From assembly GCA_024734555.1 (NCBI GenBank), contig JANPWX010020199.1:1303985-1367984 (forward strand): a DNA stretch of 64,000 nucleotides, in the 5' to 3' direction. The position numbers and the translations under genes were made by a program. The notes under the pieces were generated by a model. It saw nothing but the letters and a program-made list of their open reading frames with translations. It was not told where the DNA came from and did not search any database. Shown here piece by piece: positions 48,001 through 60,000 of the stretch (the first letter of the stretch is position 1; every line of letters starts with the position of its first letter). The DNA comes from Trochalopteron elliotii. Its lineage: Eukaryota; Chordata; Aves; Passeriformes; Leiothrichidae.

Positions 48001-51000
48001 CTAAGTCAGCCTATAAAAGTTCTCATAACTTGCTTTCCATAAGACTGGAGTGGAATGAATTGTCCAGAGATTAAGATTTTAGTTTAGTTTCTTTTCATGA
48101 TGTTTTTTCTTGAGTGTCCAGGTAGAAGGCAGATACGCTTTAAATGAAGCTTACACACACCTGTTACAACAGAAAATGATGATTGGAAAAGGAGTCAGGG
48201 GAAGCTTTGGTGAGAATTAATTCTGAAATTTAAAATAATTCAATACTTTTCTTGAGATAATTTTTTTTGTCTTCCAAGCTCCTCAACTCCTTGTCGTTAA
48301 AAAGTGCAGATACCTCAAGTGACATTCCATGTTAAATGATAATTTGAGTTGTGATGTTTCTGGTTTACCTAGTACATTTATTGTGGAAGAACTACAGTAA
48401 TTCATTGGACTCAATGGAATTTTCTCCCACTTCCTCCATTAAGTCCAAGGATTTGGAAGGAGACATTGAAATGTTCCATTTGAAGTTGTAGGAGTCACAC
48501 AAAAACAATTTGAAACTAAACGAAGGACTTTGACTTAGTGTATCTGATTAGAAGACTTTTGAGAGGCCTTGCAAACACTCACCATCACACGAAATGGCAA
48601 GGTAATGTGCCAAATCAGGTACCTGATGAAACACATTTTTGTCCATAAGCAAACCTGATAAGATCCAATAGTCCACTACAGTTCCAAGAATTGCATTCAA
48701 TAGACCAGCAACTTCACTTCTGAAATCCTAAATGGAAAAAAATACGGGTGTATCTATTGATCTGTATTATATAAAAAATTCACACTGATAATGTACCAGA
48801 AATAACATAGAGAACTTCTTTAGATTAAAGCAAACTCTGCTGCCATGTTGCCCCTTCATTAGCCTTTCTTCTTCTGCTCAAAAGCTAACTGTTGCAGCCA
48901 GATCAACAAAATTAGTGTCATTGATGCCATATCAATTAAGATTTGGCACCCGAGAAAAATAGGTTCTATGAAAACATCATCTAAAACTATATGCAAAACG
49001 GTGCCAAAGCTTACAAGTACAACTGTAATGTGATTACTTTTTAAATTAAGTTTTGTTTAACCATAAGATTGCAAGTACTGCACTTATTCCAGTTAACCTT
49101 GTATTTAATTTGACAATTACAAGGATCTTTTTCTCCCTGCTCTATTAGCATTGCCTTTTTCTGAAGATTTCATCATGAAATTAAAGCTCTTTTTGTGACT
49201 ATGTATGTCTGTGTCAAAATTGAAAACGAAGCAAAGTGTTAGTGTTCTGCACAGAAGAAACTTTGGCAGTCACTTTGCAGAAGGAAACTTTCTTCAGCTA
49301 CCAAAAATTGTAAAGAGATGAGCATTTACTTGCAAATTTAGGAAAAAGCCATACTTTTGAATATTAGCCTTCCCATTTTTGACCTTGAACAGGCACACAC
49401 ATGCACACACAACAACAAAAAAACCCAAACAGACAAACAAACAAACATATATAGTCCTTATGGGTCCCACCATGAGATAGAAGAACGTATTTATTCACTC
49501 ATGTGAGCACTTAATCAATTCTGGTCAGGTAAAACAGTGTTTCTAGTGTCTGAGTTAGTCTGTGCATGGTTACATCTATCTACACACCTTTATGAGTCAT
49601 TTAGAAATACTTTATAAAATTACGCTGAAATAAGTTATTCCTCTGACCATATGTACCACCAGATACTTTGAAAGCACAGCTTGGAAGAACACAGGCACAT
49701 AGTAGGAACACATGATATTCATCTGACCTAGGGCTCTACCAGAGAATTACTACTGTTACAGTAGAGCATCAATTGATATATGGCATCTTGTGAAAGATAA
49801 TGAATACTTGAAATTGGACAATTTTGGGTAAGAGACAAACCGGATTGAATGTGTACACACTGCAGTCAATGGTTTGTCTGATACTCCTTTGAGAACAAAG
49901 TATGTTAAAGGTTGATTTAAAATAATTTACTAGGATTCCTTAGGAGCTGAAAAGCACCAAAACCAGTTTGAGCAGCAATAAACCAACCAAACATACATAT
50001 GAACAACAAAGACTGTGACATAGATGATAAAACATTAAGTAATTTGTTGAAAACTACACAAATACTGTTCCTACAGATAACAGTTACTTGTCACTCAAAA
50101 GAAAAGGAATGAACACAATCACAAATAAACATGGTGTGGGGTGGAAGCATAATCTCCATCACTGAAGATTTTTAAGAGCTGGCCAGACAAAATCTGTTAA
50201 GAATGTAATCTCCAAGATTGCTTCCAGGCCTACTTCCGCTAAGTCTCTTAAACTCTAATTGATTTGCTTTGCCCCTTCCTTTATTATGTCATAATACTTT
50301 ATTATAGATGAACTGTGAAATCTCAAAAAAACCCTGAGAACACAGATATGGCATGTCAAAAACCTGAAATTATAATTTTTCAACTAAAGTTTAAATATTT
50401 AAAAAGGTACATTACCCTCCCTATCTTCTGAGGATTCAGGAACAGAAACTGAAGAGCAATTTAAAATATCTGAAATGCATTTAAATTTCCCTTAAGTATG
50501 CATTCCTCTTATCACTGGACCCCAAAGCAAAATACTGGGTCAGTAATATAATTCCACCAATTGTTCTTTGCTGGAAATAAATTTCACAAACACGGCAAAT
50601 AAGTACAATTTTAACAAAAGCTGAATGACAGGATCAAGGACATATTGATGTAATCTGAGGTAGATAGAGATGTAAAGCACAAATATTTACATTCTGTTTC
50701 TTGTTTCAAAATCACTACTTTAATTCCTTTATGAAATAGTTTTAAACAAAAGGGTGGGGGTGAAAGCAGACATTGAGGCAGAAGACGAAAACAATGACTG
50801 TTACTACTCCAAGTATTAATAATTTTTCACAGTCAGATATATAGTGGATATTAAATGTAGCTGCTACTCAAGTTGCATCTACATTTGCCCAGCCAAGTAT
50901 TTCTGCATGCTGATGAGACAAACCAGATACAGCCAACTAGTGTAGCTTTCTGGTTGGCATTTTGGTAAAAGAACAGTAGGATAAACCAAGAGCTTCTCCT

Positions 51001-54000
51001 CAACTCTTTAAATAAATGCTTCAATGCTACAAATGAAGGAGAGGGAAATTGGTCTAATTTCCTGAAAGGAGATGTTCTAAAAATGTTTAAATGTTAACAG
51101 GTTAAAAATATTTAACATGTTAACACAAAACAATACGAACACAGTAATGAAAGCATGTGCAATATTAGGAAAAAAACCCCAAGCATTTCCACTGAACTTG
51201 GAATTTGCTACCATGTATGACATAACCAAGACCTCTTTTTTCCTGGCTCTGCTCCTACAAGAAGCTGGGAGGAGTCTCAGCCAAGACAGATGACCCAAAA
51301 TGACCAAAGGCCTTCTAAACATTGTGCTCAGCAGTAAAAGCTGTGTAAAGGAGGAAGGGAGGATGTTCGAAGTGATGGTGTTTCCCTTGCCTAGTAACTG
51401 CCATGTTTTATGAAGGCCTGCTTTCCAGGAAGTGACTGAACATCTGCCTGCTGATGGGAGGCACTGAATGGAATCCTTAATTTGCTTTGCTTGTGGGTAT
51501 GTATTTGTTTCACTTATTAAACTGTCTTTATACAATGTCATACATTTTTTAATTTCTGTTCTTCTGATTCTCTCCCTCAACCCACTGCAGGGTGGGGACT
51601 TGCCTGCCAGCTGGGATCAACCCACTACACCATGTACAGCTAATTAAGTAAGATGCAGTGAAACCTCTTTTCAAAATTCTCTTCCTTGTTCTTATTGTTG
51701 AAAATCAAAGCTATCTCACTAAGAAAAGCATAGAAGTGGGAAGAAGCTATTGACTGTGTTAGCATACAAAGGTCACACCACTTCAACTGATATCTGTTAG
51801 CTTAGCAAATGCAATTCCTACATTGCTGTTCCATTTAATGCTTTGTCAAGTCAAACACAGTGCTACAGTGGCAGAAGTTTCACAGCGTGTTTTTTTACAC
51901 ATAAAAGTTCTTATAGGAAAATTAATTTTAACTTTTTTACTTTGAATTACTGAGTTATTTTAGAACTCTAAAGAAGAGTTCTTTTTTCATGTACTGTAAA
52001 TGTAGTACTCCACAAATGCCTAAAACATACTTCCAAAAAAGCTACCGCAAGTGACAGACCAGAAAGACATTTGGTTTTACACCACACAAATTTATGCAAC
52101 TAAACTAAACAACTATGCAACTAAAAACCTAAATGCATGCCTTTGTCACTTCTTCGTCAGGCTATGTAAGACAGTTTTTTTAAAAAAATCCCCACCAGTA
52201 TTTTCAGGGATGAAAAGCATTTCTGAAACCATCTGTGACATTGTGAAGAATGATGCAATAGCTCAATGCAACTAGAAATATTATAAGCAACATATACATT
52301 CCCTGGTAAATTCTAAAACTGAATTAAGAAATTTAGTTCAAGGAACTTTGACCAGGACTTCCCACATCCTACCTGTTTAAATAATATAACAAACAATAAA
52401 TGCTAATTTATTTTAGAATTATATTTAAAATTGATTTAAAGAGCTCAAATAAAAGTAGTCCCAACAGTTAACCCAGTGATCAGGGAGGACATCCCATTTC
52501 CTGTCACTATTCTTATTCTGCTACTTCTAAAATATAATAAATTCTATCTAACTCCAGAAAACAAATGCACTCAACCTCATGCTTTGTTTTTCTCATTTTT
52601 TGGACTGCTCTTTTTACATGGTGTGTTTACACACATACATAAAATAATTTTGCAAAAACTCAGCACTAGAAGAGAAGAAACATATATAGATATTTTCCCT
52701 GCACTCTAGTGTTCATTTGTTGCCATCTCTTTGAATCACAAAAAGAGAGAATCTGATTCTAAAAAGCTAAAAAATTGTTAACTGTCCATTTTTAACAGTT
52801 AGAAAATATTATATTAGATACATCTGAAGAAATAATTTAGTTTAATTAGTCATTTGTTTCCACTTATAGATATTTTCACTGAAGAACTGTACAGAAGTTT
52901 GGTATATCACAACTGGCATGTTTGTTTCGTCTCACAAGCTAACACACCTACGCGCACTGAGAAATATGGTCACACCTTTACAATGTTCTACAAACCACAT
53001 GGAGACAGTAACAATACCCAAAATTGTTCCTTTCAGTTAGGTTTCTGAACCTAAATGCCCTACATGCTTGTTGTCAAGGTGTTACCTCTAAAGCAAACAG
53101 CTTTTAAAAAACAAAACTGGTTAAATAACAAAACTGGTAACAATGACACACACCCTCAAACTGAAGAAAGGAAGGACAATTTTACACCCTGTCTGCTACC
53201 ACTAATGACATGTAAATACTGTGCATTTATTTCTGTATCTCTGAAATGATAGGGAGGAGAAAACACAGTTTTGTCTGCACAGCTAGGGAGATTTTGCTCT
53301 TTTGATTTTCTGAATGACATTTTAAACCGTGCAATGGAATTTTAAAATTAAGTCTCTGAAAATACAGAAAAATATCAAGTTTTAGTATAACAATATTGAG
53401 AATGAATGAAGGGATGAATGAGTTGGATTGTAAAAATATGGTATTTTGGTTTAGAGTTTATTTTTGCCAAAAATGCAATGGGGAAGAAAGTGAAGTAGAT
53501 AAATAAATATGAGGAACAATGCTGTTAGAAAAAACATAATATACTACAGATATTATGAGGCAACAAACTGCTTTTTAAGGCTAGAATTCATCTCTGTAGG
53601 ATAGTTTAGACTACAGTGCGTAAGAGCAAAGTGAGAAAGCAAGAGGCATCCAGGGTTTGTGCTGAAACGACAATTCTGATACATATGTATATAAAACAAA
53701 TAGAATCCAAACACGAGGCAGATCGCTGTGGTTTATGTTGTGTGGGGGGATTAAGCTTATTTTTCATATATGTATTACAGTCTGACTAAAGTGATTATTC
53801 TGCCAATGGAAAGAAAGGTTTATGAGAAAGGCATGGCTTACAGTGCTGGAACCTGTCAAAGGAAAGCATAACAGAAAAAACTAAATGGTACCTACACTTT
53901 AACTGCAGATTCAGCCAGGAAAAAATATGAAAGCAGTGTCATTTTCCAAAGAAACAGAATGGCTACTGCACCAAATGCATGTAAGCCTGCTTGCTGCTCA

Positions 54001-57000
54001 GTACCTTTGAAAAGATAGGTTGCTTAAATATAAATATGGGTATAGAAGCCTAATTTTAGGCACTTTTTAAATATCTTGACCAAGGATAAAAAGCAGCACT
54101 GTTTCACAATGTCTTGCTTTGATAGCCCTCAAAAAAGGTAGGAGGTCTGGCGAGGTAAGATGAGTGAAGCTCTCATTATGTTTAATCTTTTTGCTTTCAT
54201 AGCATAATGAATAACTACTAGGTATTATATTGAAAGTGCCTTTTTCTCCCTGAAATACTTTACTTTCTATTGTTCTCTTACTGTATGGAAAAAGTGAATG
54301 GAGTACCTATTTATTCTGTGGTCTCACAATAATTTAAAAGAGAATGCAGAGACAGCAGTTAGGTTTTATTTTATGTGAGAATCTAGAAGTCAAAGATGTT
54401 TTACAAGGCCTCTTGCTTCTGAAAAGATATAGGTGGTAAAGAGGACACTTAGTATTTTTCAGGTCAATGTCCTGCTGGTCAGCAGGTCACAGAATAGCAA
54501 TTAAGTTGCCTTCGATTCCATTTTTAAGCTAAGTCCCCAGAAACATACCAAACGAAACAAAAAGACTTAGGAAGAAAACCAGAGCATTTTACTGCAGTAA
54601 AACAATGCATATCTATAGCAAACAACAAAAAAAGTATTAGTTTTGTTAGGTTTCTCTTTCAAACATTTCCTGAATCTTGTCCCTGTAAAGATAATCACTT
54701 CTTTATCTACACCATATTGTTTGAGAGAATGTGTTAAGCTGGTGTCTCTAATAACTACAGTAATACCTGCTGGTAAGGGCATGTGAACATCTGAATGTAG
54801 CCAACAAGCTACTCGTGACTCGTTTCTTCTCTACATATCTATATAAAAATCTTATGGATCAATTCATTTCCTTTAGTGGAGCAAAAACCAGCATGCTTCA
54901 CAACAAAAGGCAGCTATAACAGGCAGCTGTGATACTTACATATAATTCCTCACAAAAGAATGAACAAAGGGACGCCTTTAAAAAAATATGTCAGTCTTCA
55001 TTATTTTAAAGTATAAAATTCACACTCACATCATTTTTTCCATTCAATTCTCTATGGGAAAGTATGACCCAATCTGCTAGAATATTTATGTGTTTGGTAA
55101 AAAGCACTGCGGTTCCACTTTCAAGCAAGAATGTCTTCACAAGAACTGTCTGTGGCAAGACTTGTTGATGCTGTGAATTCGTTCCTTCAACCAAACTGTA
55201 AAAAAAAAAAAAAAAAAGTGAAAAAACCTAAAGCTTTATGCCACTTTGATTGTTACAGTTACCAGACAGAAACCTTGTCCTCATTCAAAATACACACAGA
55301 TTTGGCAATTTTTAACTATGGAAAGATCAGACACAATTTCTGATGAAGAGTAAGTACAGTGATGATGACTACTACTGTTAGACATGGGCAATTCAATTCT
55401 AATTCAAATACCACTATTTACATAAAGTAAAGGCCACCATTACTATATAAAGGCAAACCAAAACCTGGACTTCTTTTATACTTCATAAACCAAGGAAAGG
55501 TAGTTGTGCCCCTAAGATAAAAGGGAGATAACAGTTCCTTTGAATTAAAAAACCCCATATAATCAATATATTCAAAATGCAGCTTGCCTACCTTCAAGAA
55601 TGAATAGCAAAGTACCACAAATCTAAAAATACCGCTTTATGAGCAAGATCAAATGCTTACTGAAATAACAGGCTGGGAAAAGCAATAGGTTATCCTAATC
55701 AAAAACATGATTAGGAAAAAAACTATGAATTTACAATAAACAAATTAAGAATTGAAAAATATAAATAGAATTGCTAAACGTCTCTGTAGAGCAGCATTTT
55801 ATCAGGGATATACACAAATCAGGATAGAAGCTGCTGTAAATAAAGAAATGCATGTATTATTTTATAAACACCACCTTTTCATCAGAAACTCCACTTCGCC
55901 TTTTACTAAATCAAAGAAAAACTTCAATAGTGTTTTATGAACTATCCTCAGCTCATCTTCTCTCCCTGAAACTGTGACTGTATGACAAACTGTTTCGCAA
56001 TAAAGGCAAGACCTGAAAAACAAAAAATGAAAATTCCTTTTGCATGACAGAAATAATAGATAATCCATTGACAAAAAAGTCAGCTTTGAATCTGGTCTGT
56101 TTTGACAAGCAAATAGCTTGCTCTCTAGCAAGAGTCAACACTTTAAAGCCTAATTTTCTCGCTTTAAAGCTTCTTTCAAAAGAAAAAAAACCAAAACAAC
56201 ATGTTTATGACTGAGATTTTGTGCTCCAGATGAAGATTTTGTATTATAGTGTAAACGAAATAATTTAATTGGATTGCATTTTTCTGTCTCTACTTGAGAT
56301 GTTGTACAATTACTATATTAAACAGAACATCTTTAAAATCCTTTAAATACAAGATAATTTTGTAGTATTTTATAGACATGGTAACATCCTACAAACTTCT
56401 GCTCAGATAACAGTTCATGCATACTACTTCACAGGACTACAGACTGTAGTCTCCAGGAAGTACTAAAAGACAAAATAATTAAGGTAAAAGACAAATTCTC
56501 TGTCATGTTCTTCAAGACATGCTTACAATCACACACGTTCACATATCTATGATCACAGTTGTATCAAAGTATTTAAATGTTACTTAAGGTTTTATCACAG
56601 CAATAAGAAAAGGTGTAGTTTCTTTTCCAAATGAAGAATTAATTTCTGCTTATGCAGATTACAAAAAATGAGTTCTCTAGATAAAGCAGACTAACCAAAC
56701 AGCTCCTAATCACTGCCTTGTCTTTGTAGGCATAGATAAGATATAATCAGACTTCCTCATAAAGATGGTAAAAGTTATGATTAAAACCAAAATACAACAT
56801 GAAATTTCATGTTTGGTAAGATAAGCCTTGAATATAACTGCAGATATATGCATGTGTCTGTATTTTTCTACATGTATACACACAATAACAGCAAGAGCAC
56901 ACAGATTACTAAACTCTGTAAAGACTGTAAGAAATAAAATAATTTTTTAAAAATTAATAAGGCTAAGAAAATAAAAAAAATTTGAAAGAAAAATAAGTGT

Positions 57001-60000
57001 ATCTGCCTGTGAGCTAATGGTTTTTGGAACATGAAGTGAAATGTCCAAATCTGTTACCATTCTAGGATTTCACATGTTGAAAACAGAACTTTGATGCAAT
57101 AGAATGCCAACTCTCCCCTGCTGTCTCTGAGTTTGGAGTAACGTAACTATTGCATTTGGTACCTCATTAATCTTTCTTACCTTACAAGCATCTCTATCAA
57201 GGACCATGTGCCCTTCTTACAGATAGGACACTGAAGAAGATCCAAATAATACTTTAACATAGATGGGGACTTCCAAGGAGGTTCACAATGAAGAGTAAGG
57301 TAAAAAACACGACAAAGTCTGGCAAAAAACATTGCATCGGTGTTTCCCTGCAATAAAATGAGAAAATAATGTTGACTCCAGACCAGCCAAATATCTATAA
57401 TATCTATAATCACTAACAGTTTATTTATATTCTTTAATCTTTACAATCCCAAGTGACCAAATTAAATCATTGAAGTAACATGCAATTTAATGCATAACTC
57501 CAAGGAGCAAAATAGTCAAAAAAAAAAGGAGGAGCAAAAGGAAAACTTGCTCTAGTGTGATATTCCAGTAGAATGCACCACTGTTTAGAGCAAACCTTCT
57601 CAATCTCTCCATCCATGGCATATTAGCATAGTGCTATTTCTGAAAGTAACAAAAAATATTTGTGGCCAAATCTTCCACAATATTTAGAGCATTACATTCA
57701 TTTGGCTTGCAAATAAATACTAATTTGAAAAAAAAACCTCTTTAAAATCCTTTTTCCTTTTTACAAGCACATTGATAAGCCCAAAAAAGAATGCATCACT
57801 AAAAACTACTAAATAAAATGTCAGAAGCAAAGATCATAATATTTCCATTTACTGCTTTTATTTTTAATAATATTTTAGTCTTCATTTCTCACCAATAGGA
57901 CATATTCTAGAAGAGGATGAAGAAGTTGCACAGGAGGTGCACTGCATATTTGGCCTGCAGCAAGTTCTGTGACTACATCATGAAGTAAGTCCTCTTCCAC
58001 TAATGCTTGAAGTATAGACCAGGTGCCCCTGGACCAGTCAACCCTTTTAACCTAGAAATGAAATATCACTGTAATAAAAATTACAACTTAAATTAAAATC
58101 CCCTTTAACTAACCAACTTAACTAACACAGGAAATCTCTAAGCAAAATGTTGGTATTATATATCCTGGTTTTTGCCAGGATAGAATTAATTTTTGCCATA
58201 GCCAGAGGGGATGTGACCAAGACATGGAGGTTATTCTATACCACCTTACATCCCTGCCAGGGAGGGGGAAAGGGACTTTCATTTCCAAGCAGAAAGGGTC
58301 CCTTCAGTCAAGAAGATCTTAATGGCACAGGACTTCCATCTTATTCTCTGCCACTCATGACAGCAAAACTCTTAGTGACACTAATGAGCTATTGAAAGTC
58401 TCAGCTACATTGCTATTTATATCTTTCCTCTAGTTCAGGTTGAAGCCAAAGCTTATGCCAGTTGTAAGTGTATTGCTAATTGAAGCACTGCTTTCTTCTG
58501 CCAGGTAACTTCTCTTTTGAAATACAGCTGTTTTTGTTTGATCACATAGCCTAAGGCTCTGGTAAATACAAATTTCTCCTTATTCTGGGATAAGAAGGCA
58601 CAGCTGAGAGAAGCAGGGTCAGACTGATTGGACTGCTGGGAATTAAACAGTTACATAAATTTATTGTTGCTGTAGTCTCTGATAACTTGTAGACTTTATG
58701 ATCCATGCCAAAAATCCTGTCTCTTAATGTGCATTAGATAGAATTGTTCAGGTTAGGAAAGAATTCTAGTATCATTGAGTCCGACCATTAACAGCAAGCC
58801 CACCGCTAAAACATGTCCTTAAGTGCCACCTGTACACATCTTCTAAATCCCTCCAGGGATGATGACTCCTTTGTTGCTCTGGGAAGCCTTTTCCAGAGCT
58901 GGACAACCCTTTGCAGGGGGAAGTTTTCCTATTATCCAATCTAAATATCTTACCATTTGTTTTAAGAGTAGTTTAAGTTTTAAATTAACACAGACTCTGA
59001 GTCCGGTTGTGGATTTGAAATCTAAAGAACATACTGCTATTAAATAGTTTCCAAAAATGTTCCAGTAATAAGATAAAAAAAACATTAGGAACTCTGTTCA
59101 AACATTAAAAAAATTCAGAAAGAAATTATAGTCATGGTTAAATCATAATTAATCTCAGTGAATGAACTCTACCTTAGGATTAGATATTTTAGTTTCTCTG
59201 TAAATTTCTCATATCTCAGACTCCTAATGCAAGCCATTAACAATAAATAAAGCTGCTCATGTAGACAATTTTCTTTTAATCAAGTCTTTGTGCATCTGGT
59301 GTTTGCAGCTCACATTTATTTCAATCTTATCATTCATACATGCACTATTAAAATCTCCACTAAAATTTCCTTTGGAAATAATGGCTGTATTCATACTTTT
59401 GTAATGTTAATTACATGCAAACAGCACATCTAAAGAGAGGGGTTCAGCACATTTCTAAGAGGTAAAGAAGGATGATACAAAACTGAGGCAATAAACTTTT
59501 GTCAGTATGAGGAGACACCGAAGGTACTTAATACTCAATGGGCTGTCCAAGCTTCACTGGTTTGCACTCTGTACCAGCAGCGCTTCACAAGAAACTGCTG
59601 ATTCATCATCAGTCAATCATTAGTACTTTGGGCAAAAACAAATGAAATAGGAAGGCCCACACAATACATCTTTTACATTGCATGATGTGAAAGAAAAGCT
59701 GACAAAAGGGAAATAGACATTTTTGGGATGACAATGAACAGAACACTTAACTGAACTAAGCCTTCCTAGCAGATGCAAACTGAGATGACAAAATACAGTA
59801 GGCAGATCTAACACGTTAATTTAATTTGCAGGTTTGATTTTACTTCATTAGTATTATTGGAAATGTTTACTGGAGCTGCTTATAAAAGCCATAAATATAC
59901 TGACTACAAAAGTCACATATCATATAAAGGCTGGCAATAAATAGTCCATAAAGCAATAAAAGTGACAGAACAGTAAGAATATTACAATTAGGCTTAAAAT

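Noticed and set aside
51077..51580. 167-codon open frame on the - strand inside an SLF1 intron
   Set aside because: It overlaps an LTR relic on the opposite strand and decodes to no known family; the flanking SLF1 exons join in phase without it.
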